Part shown: positions 44,608 to 53,587 of the stretch, piece by piece | How the letters are laid out: every line of letters begins with the position of its first letter | Numbering within the stretch: position 1 is the stretch's first letter | Assembly (NCBI RefSeq): GCF_037890675.1 | Contig: NZ_CP149574.1 | Coordinates: forward strand, 248,001 to 312,000 | DNA length: 64,000 nucleotides | Source of the DNA: Methylovirgula sp. 4M-Z18 | GTDB lineage: Bacteria > Pseudomonadota > Alphaproteobacteria > Rhizobiales > Beijerinckiaceae | Direction of reading: 5' to 3' | The notes under the pieces: generated by a model | The model's database searches: none | What the model was told of the DNA's origin: nothing | The model's input: only the letters and a program-made list of their open reading frames with translations | Translations under genes and position numbers: made by a program

Positions 44608-45144
44608 ATGGAGCCGGTCTTTAGCCTTGAGCGGCAAGAGGTTCTGTTCCGCGTCGCGGTTGGCGACATCACGGCGCTGGCGGTCGATGCGATCGTCAAT
44701 GCGGCCAACAACAGCCTCTTGGGCGGGGGCGGCGTCGACGGTGCCATTCACCGCGCGGCCGGCCCCGACCTTCTGAAAGAATGCCGCACTTTGGGCGGCT
44801 GCGCGACGGGCGATGCCAAGATTACGCGCGGCTACCGCTTGTCGGCCAAATTCGTCATCCACACGGTCGGCCCCGTGTGGCACGGCGGTAGCAAGGGCGA
44901 AGCGGATGCGCTCGCCTCGTGTTATGTCCGCTCCTTGGGCCTGGCGAAGCAACACGATCTGACCGCGATCGCCTTTCCCGCCATTTCCACCGGCGCCTAT
45001 GGCTATCCCGCGCGCGAGGCGGCACGCATTGCGGTGCAGACTTGCGTCGCGCAGACCGCGCCGCCGCTGCGCGAGATCATTTTCTGCTGCTTTTCTGATC
45101 GCGCGGCGCGGGATTATGTCGAGCTGTTGGAACGTCTCTCCTGA
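44608..45144 (+). CDS. Macrodomain ADP-ribose-binding hydrolase (YmdB-like)
   Basis: The 178-residue single-domain protein has the macrodomain motifs [31 protein letters not shown] (shown in two parts: [10 protein letters not shown] and GGGGVDGAI) and [15 protein letters not shown], which line the ADP-ribose pocket. Relatives remove O-acetyl groups from O-acetyl-ADP-ribose or ADP-ribose from protein. It is convergent with the QueA-like gene. The substrate is not determined by sequence. Confidence 0.92.
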   Translation: MEPVFSLERQEVLFRVAVGDITALAVDAIVNAANNSLLGGGGVDGAIHRAAGPDLLKECRTLGGCATGDAKITRGYRLSAKFVIHTVGPVWHGGSKGEADALASCYVRSLGLAKQHDLTAIAFPAISTGAYGYPAREAARIAVQTCVAQTAPPLREIIFCCFSDRAARDYVELLERLS

Positions 45145-45175
45145 CATCGCGCAGACTGCACGCCACGCGAATTCT

Positions 45176-46207
45176 CTACGCGGAAAGGTGACGTTCCAGG
45201 ATCACGGAATCGCCGAACTCGTGCGGCTGGTAGCCGTTCTTGGCGAGTTCCGCGGACATCCGGTCGAGAACCTTGTCGTCAGCGAAGGCCCGAAGGAGTT
45301 CGAAATGGCTTTCGCCGGGCATGTGCACGCCGGTCAGGATGGCATCGACAACGCGTAGCGGGGTTTTTCGCCCGATGCGCCCGTGCGCAATCCCATCGCC
45401 CGGGCAAATGCTGCCATCGGTTTCGACGGCGGATTCGAGGGCGCGGACCACCGTCGTCCCGATCGCAATAATGCGCCCGCCGGCTGCCTTGGCCCTTGCG
45501 ATGGCCTTCGCGGTCCGCAGCGGAATGCGATAAGGTTCGTCGAACGGTAGGCGGAGGTCGAGCACGGGATCACCGGTGGATGAGATCCCGGCAGCGTGGG
45601 TGAGCGTAGCGAATTTGACGCCGCGCCGTTGCCAGGCCGCGAGGGTGTGCCAGTTAAGGCTAAAACCCGCGGAAGGCGGCTCGAATGCAAAGGGCTCGGT
45701 GGCAATCCGCGTCCACACATCCCACAAGACCAGGCGTTCCGCCACATGCGCATATTGAATCGGCCGACCGTGGTGCGCGAGACCTGCCAGAATGGTTCGG
45801 CGATCGCCGAGGAAGCGCAATTCGAAGAGGCGCGGATGGTCAAGCAGGTGCTCGACGATAGCGATGAACGGGCCCAGCGCCAACCGGTCTCCCGCCGAAA
45901 GCGGCGGGGGCGGCGCGCGGTCCTCGGTGCGCATCCGGCAATCTCCAGCTCCGAACGCCAGGGCGATAAACCGCGTGGGATCGCCCGCGCAGATCCATCC
46001 GGCGAGGCGGATCTCGATCGGCTCATTGGTGGCGCAGTGCCGACCATGCAAGCTTGCCGGCAGGGTCGCCGCATCATTGGCGACCACGAGATCTCCGGGG
46101 CGGAACAGTGCGGCGAGGTCGGTGCGCTGCAAATGCCGCGTCGTTCCATCCGCGCTGATCGCGAGGAGCTTGGCGGTCTGTCTCTCAAGTTGGTCCGCCG
46201 CAATCAT
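45176..46207 (-). CDS. Divergent QueA paralogue (SAM-dependent ribosyl transferase-isomerase fold)
   Basis: The 343-residue protein aligns with S-adenosylmethionine:tRNA ribosyltransferase-isomerase through GDLVVANDAATLPASLHG, GGRIIAIGTTVVRALES and LRVVDAILTGVHMPGESH. It departs from true QueA at key places: canonical L-H-V-G-A-G-T-F reads LTHAAGISSTGD, and the F-N-D-T-R-V-I-P-A-R-L start reads ANDAATLPASL. It is probably not the queuosine enzyme but a relative with another acceptor. It overlaps the SDR gene by 4 bp and shares its SoxR-type promoter. Confidence 0.8.
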   Translation of the reverse strand: MIAADQLERQTAKLLAISADGTTRHLQRTDLAALFRPGDLVVANDAATLPASLHGRHCATNEPIEIRLAGWICAGDPTRFIALAFGAGDCRMRTEDRAPPPPLSAGDRLALGPFIAIVEHLLDHPRLFELRFLGDRRTILAGLAHHGRPIQYAHVAERLVLWDVWTRIATEPFAFEPPSAGFSLNWHTLAAWQRRGVKFATLTHAAGISSTGDPVLDLRLPFDEPYRIPLRTAKAIARAKAAGGRIIAIGTTVVRALESAVETDGSICPGDGIAHGRIGRKTPLRVVDAILTGVHMPGESHFELLRAFADDKVLDRMSAELAKNGYQPHEFGDSVILERHLSA

Positions 46208-46926
46208 CGCGTCGCCCCCGCGGAACGGCCGACACGCCTTGACAACAGCGCGGTGACGGCTTCGAAAATCTCCGCGGCGGCGGTCTCGGGGCGTTTTAGG
46301 CTCGCCCGATCGGCGTCGGGCACGGCCAAGGCGTGCAGCGGCGTATCCATGTCGCCAGGGTCGATCGAGAGGAAATGCACGCCTTCCGCCGCCGCCTCTT
46401 CACCCCAGATGCTCGTCATGTGCCGCAGCGCCGCCTTGCTCGCGCCGTAAGCGCCCCAACCACTATAGGCCTGGATGGCCGCATCGCTGGAAATGTTGAC
46501 CACGACTGCACCGCGCCGATCGCGCGCCGAAGCGGCGAGAGCGCCGAACACGGCTTTGGTCAAGCGGAACGGCCCGAGCAGATTGACCGCGAGTGCGCGT
46601 TCAAGATCCTCGCATTCAGTGTCGGCTAGAAGTGCTAGCGGCGTCGGTCCAAGGCTCGACGCACAATTGATGAGGACGTCGAGTCCACCCAGGGCGCCGA
46701 GCATCTGCAAGGCGATCGGGTAGATCTCTTCCTTGCGGCCAATATCGCCGACAATTCCATGCGCGCCGGTTTCCGCTGTGGTGCGCTCAACATTCGCGGC
46801 GGTGCGGGCGACGAAGGCGAGTTTGGCGCCGCGCGCGGCAAACAGCCGGACAAGCGCCAGCCCCAAACCCGATGTTCCGCCTGTGACGGCCACGCGCAAT
46901 CTTTTGAAATCAATGTCCGTTGTCAT
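46204..46926 (-). CDS. Short-chain dehydrogenase/reductase under SoxR promoter
   Basis: The 240-residue classical SDR has TGGTSGLG (15-22) for NAD(P), NCASSLG, the catalytic Ser in NISSDAA (147-148) and YGASK (Tyr161, Lys165). GGAG lies before ATG 46926. It is the first gene after the SoxR box and is translationally coupled to the QueA paralogue. A redox-cycling drug or quinone-like substrate is possible given SoxR control; nothing in the sequence names it. Confidence 0.88.
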   Translation of the reverse strand: MTTDIDFKRLRVAVTGGTSGLGLALVRLFAARGAKLAFVARTAANVERTTAETGAHGIVGDIGRKEEIYPIALQMLGALGGLDVLINCASSLGPTPLALLADTECEDLERALAVNLLGPFRLTKAVFGALAASARDRRGAVVVNISSDAAIQAYSGWGAYGASKAALRHMTSIWGEEAAAEGVHFLSIDPGDMDTPLHALAVPDADRASLKRPETAAAEIFEAVTALLSRRVGRSAGATR

Positions 46927-46957
46927 CGGCGATCTCCTCTCAATGCAAGAGGAGGTA

Positions 46958-46988
46958 CTGATACAAGTTCAAGTGAACTTGAAGTCAA
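46958..46988 (-). promoter_or_regulatory. SoxR box and 19-bp-spacer promoter
   Basis: The palindrome TTCAAG-TGAA-CTTGAA (46968-46983) has the half-sites and 4-bp centre of the SoxR box (consensus CTCAAG-TTAA-CTTGAG). On the minus strand it fills the spacer of a promoter, TTGACT (46983-46988), 19 bp, then TATCAG (46958-46963). The overlong 19-bp spacing is the hallmark of MerR-type activated promoters. It drives the SDR and QueA-like genes. Confidence 0.85.
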
Positions 46989-47001
46989 GCGCAAATCGTG
47001 C

Positions 47002-47448
47002 ATGACTGCGGATATGGACAAGGTGCTGACCATCAACCAAATTTCGCAGCGAAGCGGCGTTGCGTCGTCAGCCTTGCGTTATTACGAGCAATTGGGGCTG
47101 ATTACCTCGGAGCGGGCCGGATCGGGGCACCGTCGCTATCCGCGATCCGTCCTGCGCCGCATCGCCTTCATCGTCTTCGCCCAACGGATCGGGCTGTCGC
47201 TTGAGGAAATCGGCGCCGAACTTGCTAAGCTTCCGATTGATCGCGTTCCGACCCGTCGCGACTGGACACGTTTGTCGGGCGCGTGGACGGAGCGGATCGA
47301 TCGGCAGATCGCGCAATTGCAGCGTCTCAAAACCGGCCTCTCGCAGTGCATCGGCTGCGGCTGCCTGTCGATCGACCGGTGCCGTCTGGCAAACCCGGCC
47401 GACCGTGCCGGCCGCGCGGGGCCGGGCGCACGCTATCTGCTTGAGTGA
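47002..47448 (+). CDS. soxR: Redox-sensing MerR-family activator SoxR
   Basis: The 148-residue protein has a MerR helix-turn-helix (INQISQRSGVASSALRYYEQ, residues 11-30), the wing GHRRYPRSVLRRI, a dimer coiled coil, and the [2Fe-2S] ligand set CIGCGCLSIDRC (Cys116, 119, 121, 127) that defines SoxR. Oxidation of the cluster by redox-cycling compounds switches on target promoters. It is divergent from the SDR/QueA-like pair, and the SoxR box lies 18 bp upstream of its ATG. No soxS is needed in non-enteric bacteria. Confidence 0.96.
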   Translation: MTADMDKVLTINQISQRSGVASSALRYYEQLGLITSERAGSGHRRYPRSVLRRIAFIVFAQRIGLSLEEIGAELAKLPIDRVPTRRDWTRLSGAWTERIDRQIAQLQRLKTGLSQCIGCGCLSIDRCRLANPADRAGRAGPGARYLLE

Positions 47449-47482
47449 CAATCGCGGGCGTAGAAATTCAGAGATCCGACAT

Positions 47483-48316
47483 TCAGGCTTTCACCGGAAT
47501 CCAAATCTCCACGTCGCCTGTTCCGGTGCGCGGATCGAAGCGTTCGTCATAGCGTTCGAAGCTCGGCGCGTGCTGCGGTTCGATCGATGTGGCCGGACGC
47601 CAGACGTTGTGAATCGCCGCCCAAGTGTTGCGGATGGCCGAAATATGGTCGCGATGCAGAAAGACGGCGTAGCGCTGCGGCGCGAGCTTCGCTTGCGAAA
47701 ACCCTTCCGGCAATTTATCGCCGCCGCGCACTTCGACCGCGCACATATATTCGAATTCGCCGTCGTCGGTGAAGTTCCAGTGCAGGCCATACGCGTCCCC
47801 ACCGATCTGTCCCGGCACATGGCCGATATGCGGCGCGAAGCTCTGCCATTGCGCGGGAATGGCGGCGATGGTTGCGACCGTGCATGGCCGGCTCAAACCC
47901 GCCATGATTTTGGCTCCGGCAGTCTCGAAGCGAATGGGTTCGATCGTTGAAAGCGCAAGCGTGTTCATGTCGAAAGGCTCCACAAGCATGAGATCATCGA
48001 GATGGCCGTGTGCCCGCAAAGCCTCCGGCGTAAGGCCGAATTGTTCGCGGAACGCACGGGTGAATGCTTCGTGCGAGCCATAACCGGCGTCGAGCGCGAC
48101 TTGCAGAATATCGCTCGCGCCCTTCGCCAATGCGCGGGCCGATTCGCTCAGGCGGCGGCCGCGCAGATAGGCGGTGATGGAATAGCCAATGGTTTCGCCG
48201 AAACTGCGCGACAGATGATAACGCGACACTTGCGCGACCTCGGCAATGTCATCGAGCGCAATATCTTGCGCGAAATGACTTTCGATGAACCACAAAGCCT
48301 TGCCAATCGGAGTCAT
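47483..48316 (-). CDS. AraC-family regulator with GyrI-like ligand domain
   Basis: The 277-residue protein has an N-terminal pair of AraC helix-turn-helices (residues 8-105; IALDDIAEVAQVSRYHLSRSF, then VALDAGYGSHEAFTRAFREQFG) and a C-terminal GyrI-like effector-binding domain (about 120-277). This is the Rob/SbmC layout: small amphipathic molecules bind the C-domain. It lies next to soxR in convergent orientation, which suggests a local toxicant-response region, but its targets are unknown. Confidence 0.9.
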   Translation of the reverse strand: MTPIGKALWFIESHFAQDIALDDIAEVAQVSRYHLSRSFGETIGYSITAYLRGRRLSESARALAKGASDILQVALDAGYGSHEAFTRAFREQFGLTPEALRAHGHLDDLMLVEPFDMNTLALSTIEPIRFETAGAKIMAGLSRPCTVATIAAIPAQWQSFAPHIGHVPGQIGGDAYGLHWNFTDDGEFEYMCAVEVRGGDKLPEGFSQAKLAPQRYAVFLHRDHISAIRNTWAAIHNVWRPATSIEPQHAPSFERYDERFDPRTGTGDVEIWIPVKA

Positions 48317-48414
48317 GGGGCTCTCACGTCACTCACCTAGCCGCTATAGCGCCATCGCCATGCCGCCATTTGATCGCGCTTGCGCTCTGGCGCATTTTTC
48401 AGAAAAGTTGCTCG

Positions 48415-49083
48415 TTATTTCTTCAACTCCGCCACGAGCCGTTGCGCATCCTCGCTCGCCCATTCGGCAGGGCCTTCGATCGAGGCGACCATGCAGCCGG
48501 ATTTGTCGATCAGCAGCGAGGTCGGCAGGCCGAAACCCTTGCCGATGCTTTTCATCTTTTGAAAGCTTCCGCCTTCCGGGTCGGCATAGAAGGCGAGGTG
48601 CTGGATGCCGGCCTGCTCGAGAAATTGCTGGCGCCGCTCGAGCCGGCTGGTGTCCGTATTCACCGCCACGACTTCAAAATTGCCGTCGCCCGCCGCTGCC
48701 TGCAGCGCGTCGAGTGCCGGCATTTCCTTGCGGCAGGGGATGCACCAGGTCGCCCACAGGTTCAGCAGCACGGCTCGCCCACGAAAATCCGCCATGGTCA
48801 GCGCCTTGCCGTCGGGGCCGGTGAAATGCAGGTCGGGGGCAGGCTGTGGCGCTCTCTCGGCCATCACGCCGGCGACTTCGCCCTGCATCAGAGGGGCGAG
48901 CCGTTCGCTCAGCGCTTTGGCGGCCGGGCAATTGGCTGCTGCGGTATTTTCCGCGCCTTCCTTGCCCCCTGAGCCCATCTTCCAGTATAGCGACAGGCCA
49001 AGCGCCAAAATCACGGCGATTGCCCCGATAAGCACGGGCAGACGCGACTTCGGCGCTGGGCTGGAATTTTGCGGTCCGGTCAT
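48415..49083 (-). CDS. tlpA: TlpA-like thiol:disulfide oxidoreductase
   Basis: The 222-residue protein has a single N-terminal anchor (about residues 15-35) and a periplasmic thioredoxin domain with [20 protein letters not shown] (Cys-x-x-Cys) and the cis-Pro region [12 protein letters not shown]. TlpA reduces copper-chaperone and cytochrome oxidase CuA-site thiols in Bradyrhizobium. ATG 49083 gives a proper signal anchor; an earlier start would run into argH. It is divergent from argH with only 22 bp between the two start codons, an arrangement kept in rhizobia. Confidence 0.9.
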   Translation of the reverse strand: MTGPQNSSPAPKSRLPVLIGAIAVILALGLSLYWKMGSGGKEGAENTAAANCPAAKALSERLAPLMQGEVAGVMAERAPQPAPDLHFTGPDGKALTMADFRGRAVLLNLWATWCIPCRKEMPALDALQAAAGDGNFEVVAVNTDTSRLERRQQFLEQAGIQHLAFYADPEGGSFQKMKSIGKGFGLPTSLLIDKSGCMVASIEGPAEWASEDAQRLVAELKK

Positions 49084-49105
49084 TTTTGAACTTTCTGGAG
49101 CGAAC

Positions 49106-50491
49106 ATGAGCAACAAAATGTGGGGCGGCCGGTTTGAGACAGGCCCGGATGCGATCATGGAGGAAATCAACGCATCCATCGGCTTCGACTACCGCCTCGC
49201 ACGCCAGGACATCCAGGGATCGAAAGCCCATGTCGCTATGCTCGCCAAGACCGGAATCGTCACTGAAGAAGACGCCGCCGCCATCGCTGCGGGTTTAGAT
49301 CAGGTTTTGGGCGAAATCGAGAGTGGCTCGTTCACGTTCTCGCGCGCCCTCGAAGACATCCATATGAATGTGGAGTCGCGCCTTGCCGCGCTGATCGGCC
49401 CGACGGCGGGGCGGCTGCATACGGCGCGTTCGCGTAACGATCAGGTGGCGCTCGATATGCGTCTGTGGGTGCGCGATGCGGTCGATGCGCTCGATGTCCA
49501 ATTGCGCGACCTGCAGCGGGCGTTGGCCGCGAAGGCCAAAACCTTCGCCGGCACGGTCATGCCGGGGTTCACCCATCTGCAGTCGGCCCAGCCGGTGACT
49601 TTGGGGCATCATTTGCTCGCCTATGTCGAAATGCTCGGCCGCGACCGGGGCCGCCTGCACGACGCACGCGTGCGTCTCAACGAATGCCCGCTCGGCGCGG
49701 CGGCCCTCGCGGGCACGAGCTTCCCGATCGACCGGCACATGACAGCCGAGGCGCTCGGCTTCGACCGCCCCACGGCCAATTCGCTCGACAGCGTGGCCGA
49801 CCGCGACTTTTCGCTCGAAGTGCTGTCGGCCGCCTCGATCTGTGCCGTGCATCTCTCGCGCTTCGCCGAAGAGATCGTGCTCTGGGCGACGGTGCAGTTC
49901 GGTTTCGCCAAGCTTTCGGACAAGTTTTCGACCGGCTCCTCGATCATGCCGCAAAAGCGCAATCCGGACGCGGCGGAACTGGTGCGCGGCAAGACGGGCC
50001 GCATCATCGGCGCGCTGAACGGCCTGCTGATCGTGATGAAAGGCCTGCCGCTGACCTATTCCAAGGACATGCAGGAGGACAAGGAAGGCCTGTTCGACGC
50101 CGTGCACAGCCTGTCGCTATGCATTGCCGCCATGACCGGCATGGTCAACGATTTGCAGCCCGATGTGGAGCGGCTGAAGAAGGCGGCGGGCGCCGGCTAT
50201 GCGACGGCGACGGATCTTGCCGATTGGCTGGTGCGGAGCTTGAAAATGCCCTTCCGCGAGGCGCATCATGTCACCGGCGCGATCGTCAAACTGGCATCGA
50301 CCAAGAATGTCGGATTGGAAGAGCTTGGGCTTGCCGAAATGCAAGGCGTCGAGCCGCGCATCACCCAGGAGGTGTTCGGCGTGCTGGGCGTGGATAAGTC
50401 GGTCCAAAGCCGCGTGAGCTATGGCGGCACTGCGCCGCGCAATGTGATGGCGCAGGCGGATAGATGGTTGGAGAGGTTGCAACAGGAATGA
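49106..50491 (+). CDS. argH: Argininosuccinate lyase
   Basis: The 461-residue enzyme of the fumarase/aspartase superfamily starts [20 protein letters not shown] and has the signature loop [16 protein letters not shown] with the catalytic Ser, plus [16 protein letters not shown]. It splits argininosuccinate to arginine and fumarate. ATG 49106, with CTGGAG upstream, sets the true start; the frame is open far upstream through tlpA. Confidence 0.97.
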   Translation: MSNKMWGGRFETGPDAIMEEINASIGFDYRLARQDIQGSKAHVAMLAKTGIVTEEDAAAIAAGLDQVLGEIESGSFTFSRALEDIHMNVESRLAALIGPTAGRLHTARSRNDQVALDMRLWVRDAVDALDVQLRDLQRALAAKAKTFAGTVMPGFTHLQSAQPVTLGHHLLAYVEMLGRDRGRLHDARVRLNECPLGAAALAGTSFPIDRHMTAEALGFDRPTANSLDSVADRDFSLEVLSAASICAVHLSRFAEEIVLWATVQFGFAKLSDKFSTGSSIMPQKRNPDAAELVRGKTGRIIGALNGLLIVMKGLPLTYSKDMQEDKEGLFDAVHSLSLCIAAMTGMVNDLQPDVERLKKAAGAGYATATDLADWLVRSLKMPFREAHHVTGAIVKLASTKNVGLEELGLAEMQGVEPRITQEVFGVLGVDKSVQSRVSYGGTAPRNVMAQADRWLERLQQE

Positions 50492-50542
50492 TTGAACGCC
50501 TTTCCTACTTCCGGCAGGTGGGTTGCCGCACACACGTATCCG

Positions 50543-50647
50543 CGTCATTGCGAGCAAAGCGAAGCAATCCATCTCCTAACCAATGGGTTGTAACTGGTTC
50601 TTGAGGAGCGGATGGATTGCTTCGTCGCTTCGCTCCTCGCAATGACG
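50543..50647. repeat. Interspersed palindromic repeat
   Basis: Two inverted copies of the motif CGTCATTGCGAG...GAAGCAATCCATC face each other at 50543-50573 and 50611-50647, separated by about 37 bp. The same motif is scattered in many copies through genomes of this order as extragenic palindromes. It fills the gap between argH and gcdH and may form a long cruciform or RNA hairpin, acting as a transcript end. Confidence 0.85.
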
Positions 50648-50717
50648 GGAGAGGTGCATGCCCTCACCGCTTGCGCGAGACGGGATTCGCGTCAACATGT
50701 GTTTTAGGGAGTGAAGA

Positions 50718-51932
50718 ATGAATATCGTTGCAGCAACCAAATCGTCCCCCAAACTGGCGGAGTTCCAGTGGGACGACGCTTTTCTCTTCGACGATCAGCT
50801 CTCAGAAGACGAAAGGCTCATTCGCGATACAGCGCGCGCCTATGCGCAAGAGAAACTGTTGCCGCGCGTCATCGACGCCTATGCGCATGAAAAGACCGAT
50901 CGCGGCATTTTCAATGAGATGGGTGAGCTAGGGCTCCTCGGCGTTACCTTGCCGGAGGAATATGGCTGCGCCGGCGCGTCCTATGTCTCCTATGGCCTCG
51001 TCGCGCGCGAGGTCGAGCGGGTCGATTCCGGCTATCGCTCGATGATGTCGGTGCAGTCGTCGCTCGTCATGTATCCGATCTACGCCTATGGCAGCGACGA
51101 GCAGAAGAAGACATATCTGCCGAAACTCGCGAGCGGCGAATGGGTCGGCTGTTTCGGCCTTACCGAGCCAGACGCGGGCTCCGATCCCGGCGGCATGAAG
51201 ACCCGCGCCGAAAAAGTAGCCGACGGCTACCATCTGACCGGCTCGAAAATGTGGATTTCCAACTCGCCCATCGCCGACGTGTTCATCGTCTGGGCGAAGT
51301 CGGTGGCGCATGACAATCAAATCCGCGGCTTCATCCTGGAAAAGGGCATGAAGGGCCTGTCGGCGCCAAAAATCGAAGGCAAATTGAGCTTGCGCGCCTC
51401 AATCACCGGCGAGATCGTGCTAGACGGCGTTGTCGTTCCCGAGAGCGCGCTGCTGCCCAACGTTGCGGGGCTCAAGGGGCCGTTCGGCTGTTTGAACCGC
51501 GCCCGCTACGGCATTTCCTGGGGCGTGCTCGGCGCGGCGGAAGATTGCCTGCATCGCACCCGTGCCTATACGCTCGACCGCAAGCAATTCAATCGGCCGC
51601 TTGCGCAAACCCAGCTCGTGCAAAAGAAGCTTGCTGATATGCTGACCGAGATCACGCTTGGGCTGCAGGCCTCTTTGCGTGTCGGCCGTCTCTTCGACGA
51701 AGGCCGGGTTGCGCCCGAAATGATTTCGCTCGTGAAGCGCAACAATTGCGGCAAAGCACTCGACATCGCCCGCCAGGCCCGCGACATGCATGGTGGCAAC
51801 GGCATCGCGCAGGAATATCATGTGATGCGACACGCGCAGAATCTGGAAACGGTGAACACCTACGAGGGCACGCACGACGTGCACGCGTTGATCCTCGGCC
51901 GCGCCATTACGGGGTTGCAGGCGTTCTTTTGA
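50718..51932 (+). CDS. gcdH: Glutaryl-CoA dehydrogenase
   Basis: The 404-residue FAD enzyme has [41 protein letters not shown], and the C-terminal catalytic segment [20 protein letters not shown], whose Glu is the base. It oxidises and decarboxylates glutaryl-CoA to crotonyl-CoA in lysine and tryptophan breakdown, giving electrons to ETF. GGGAGTGAAG precedes ATG 50718. It is monocistronic, with a hairpin after the stop. Confidence 0.96.
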   Translation: MNIVAATKSSPKLAEFQWDDAFLFDDQLSEDERLIRDTARAYAQEKLLPRVIDAYAHEKTDRGIFNEMGELGLLGVTLPEEYGCAGASYVSYGLVAREVERVDSGYRSMMSVQSSLVMYPIYAYGSDEQKKTYLPKLASGEWVGCFGLTEPDAGSDPGGMKTRAEKVADGYHLTGSKMWISNSPIADVFIVWAKSVAHDNQIRGFILEKGMKGLSAPKIEGKLSLRASITGEIVLDGVVVPESALLPNVAGLKGPFGCLNRARYGISWGVLGAAEDCLHRTRAYTLDRKQFNRPLAQTQLVQKKLADMLTEITLGLQASLRVGRLFDEGRVAPEMISLVKRNNCGKALDIARQARDMHGGNGIAQEYHVMRHAQNLETVNTYEGTHDVHALILGRAITGLQAFF

Positions 51933-51938
51933 GAGTGA

Positions 51939-51967
51939 ATGGAGCGCGGGCTTCCAGCCCGCTCCAT
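51939..51967 (+). terminator. Hairpin between convergent gcdH and vapC
   Basis: An imperfect stem, ATGGAGCG-CGGGC against GCCCG-CTCCAT with a small bulge, lies 6 bp after the gcdH stop and 10 bp before the vapC stop. It probably ends both transcripts; no strong T run follows. Confidence 0.6.
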
Positions 51968-51977
51968 CGATCCGAGG

Positions 51978-52376
51978 CTAGACTAATAGGCGCGCTTGTT
52001 TGCCTTGTTTTTGCAACAGCTCGACTGCGGTCTTATCGAACGAAACGAACGTATCGGCTCCCAGCCAGCGACCTTCGTATGCGATCACGCCATCGGCGAA
52101 GTCCCCGCCGGCTTCGAGCATCTCCAACCCGGCTTCGACCGCCGAGCGGTTCAACGCGACATTGGACATGTTCAAGAGAGAGCGGAGGATATGCGAAATT
52201 TCCGTCGCAGACACTTTGTAGCTTCGGGCGAGAACCCACACGAGCTCGCATAATGCCGGTGTCGCAACGGCAATCGTCTCGGCTTTTGCGAGTTCCGTCT
52301 GGGCGGACTCGCTCTGTGCGGGGTCATCGTTGACAAAAGCGCGAAGCAATACATTGGTGTCGGCGACAATTTTCAT
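51978..52376 (-). CDS. vapC: VapC-type PIN-domain toxin
   Basis: The 132-residue PIN domain has the acidic residues needed for RNase activity: Asp in MKIVADTNVLLRAF, Glu in LCELVWVLARS, Asp in GGDFADGVIAYEG and Asp in FVSFDKTAVE. Family members cut tRNA or rRNA when free of antitoxin. ATG 52376 overlaps the antitoxin gene by 4 bp; an in-frame ATG 15 bp earlier is less likely. Confidence 0.93.
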   Translation of the reverse strand: MKIVADTNVLLRAFVNDDPAQSESAQTELAKAETIAVATPALCELVWVLARSYKVSATEISHILRSLLNMSNVALNRSAVEAGLEMLEAGGDFADGVIAYEGRWLGADTFVSFDKTAVELLQKQGKQARLLV

Positions 52377-52624
52377 TTCTCGCCGGCCCATCCTTTCGCC
52401 GTCGCCTCGTTGATCTCGTTGATGGACAAGGCGGGGCGATTCTTGCGCTTCAAGACGCCGAAAAGGTCGGAAATATGTCTCTGAGCAGCCACGGCCCGAA
52501 CTTCGACCCGGCCGTTGGGAAGCTTTTCGACCTCGATCTTATCGCCAGGATGAACGCCGAGGTGTGCGAGAAGGTCTTTCCGCAAAGTGACCTGCCCTTT
52601 TGCCGTAACCGTCAGGGTGCTCAT
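52373..52624 (-). CDS. vapB: VapB-type AbrB/MazE-fold antitoxin
   Basis: The 83-residue protein has a swapped-hairpin AbrB DNA-binding domain (STLTVTAKGQVTLRKDLLAHL, KIEVEKLPNGRVEVR) and a C-terminal tail (FGVLKRKNRPALSINEINEA) that should wrap the toxin. GGAG lies before ATG 52624. It binds its own operator, seen directly upstream. Two-gene order and overlap fit a type II toxin-antitoxin module. Confidence 0.93.
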   Translation of the reverse strand: MSTLTVTAKGQVTLRKDLLAHLGVHPGDKIEVEKLPNGRVEVRAVAAQRHISDLFGVLKRKNRPALSINEINEATAKGWAGEK

Positions 52625-52635
52625 AGACAATCTCC

Positions 52636-52679
52636 TTACATCTACGTTCAAATGTAAGGCATTTATGCCTTATTTTCAA
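52636..52679 (-). promoter_or_regulatory. vapBC promoter and operator
   Basis: On the minus strand TTGAAA (52674-52679) and TACATT (52651-52656) are spaced by 17 bp. The spacer holds a perfect palindrome, AAGGCATTTATGCCTT (52656-52671). A second inverted repeat, TTACAT-N10-ATGTAA (52636-52657), lies across the -10 and start region. Both are probably bound by VapB or the VapBC complex for autorepression. Confidence 0.75.
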
Positions 52680-52692
52680 TGGTCCAAAAGCT

Positions 52693-52711
52693 CGCGGCCC
52701 AGAGGGCCGCG
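52693..52711 (-). terminator. Terminator after pheA
   Basis: Just past the pheA stop on the minus strand, CGCGGCCC and GGGCCGCG pair around a 3-nt loop and run into AGCTTTT. It is a short rho-independent terminator. Confidence 0.75.
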
Positions 52712-52717
52712 GTCCGT

Positions 52718-53569
52718 TCACTCTGCGCCTTTTTGTGTCTCGATGCGAAACGGATGCGCCGGATAGCAGCCCAGGATCCGCACCTCGCGCGAGAAGAAGC
52801 GCGCTTCTTCCAAGGCGCGGCGCACCGGCGGATCATCGGGATGGCCGTCTACGTCGGCGAGGAATTGCGTCGCGGTGAATTCCCCGTCGACCATGTAGCT
52901 TTCGAGCTTGGTCATGTTGACGCCATTCGTGGCAAAGCCGCCAAGGCTTTTGTAGAGCGCCGCCGGCACGTTGCGTACGCGGAAGATGAAGGTGGTGACA
53001 TTGTCGCCGCCCGCTTCCGGGTAATGCGGTTCGCGCGCCAGAATGACGAAGCGCGTCGTGTTGTGCGCGGCATCCTCGACATTGTGGGCGAGAATGTCGA
53101 GGCCGTAGATCTCCGCCGCGAGGCTCGTTGCGAGCGACGCGCGGGTCGGGTCGTTCCAGTCGCGCACCTCGCGGGCCGAGCCGGCCGTGTCGCCGGCGGT
53201 CACCGCTTTAAATCCGTGCTGGCGGATGATGTTGCGGCATTGGCCGAGCGCGTGGACGTGGCTGTAGACCGATTTGATATTCTTGAGCTTGGCGCCCTTG
53301 ATCGCCATAAGCTGGAAGTGAATCGGCAAAAAATATTCTCCGACGATATGAAGGTCGGTGTTCGGCAGGAAATGATGGATGTCGGCGACACGGCCGGCGA
53401 GCGAATTCTCGATCGGGATCATGCCGAGCGCTGCGTTTCCGTCCTGCACGGCGGTCAGTGCATCCTCGAAGGTCGGGCAGGGCAATGTCTCCCAGCCGGC
53501 ATAGACGTCGCGGCAGGCAATATCGGAATTGGCGCCCGGCTCACCCTGATAAGCGATGATCTTTTTCAT
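52718..53569 (-). CDS. pheA: Prephenate dehydratase with ACT domain
   Basis: The 283-residue enzyme begins KKIIAYQGEPGANSDIACRD and carries the dehydratase motifs PIENSLAGRV and HNTTRFVILA (catalytic Thr in TRF). An ACT regulatory domain follows (about 195-270), with GGFATNGVNMTKLESYMV, the phenylalanine-binding region. It converts prephenate to phenylpyruvate, inhibited by Phe. The frame stays open far upstream across kdsB, but ATG 53569 is where homology starts. There is no chorismate mutase domain. Confidence 0.95.
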   Translation of the reverse strand: MKKIIAYQGEPGANSDIACRDVYAGWETLPCPTFEDALTAVQDGNAALGMIPIENSLAGRVADIHHFLPNTDLHIVGEYFLPIHFQLMAIKGAKLKNIKSVYSHVHALGQCRNIIRQHGFKAVTAGDTAGSAREVRDWNDPTRASLATSLAAEIYGLDILAHNVEDAAHNTTRFVILAREPHYPEAGGDNVTTFIFRVRNVPAALYKSLGGFATNGVNMTKLESYMVDGEFTATQFLADVDGHPDDPPVRRALEEARFFSREVRILGCYPAHPFRIETQKGAE

Positions 53570-53587
53570 TTTTGCCTCAACTGAGTT

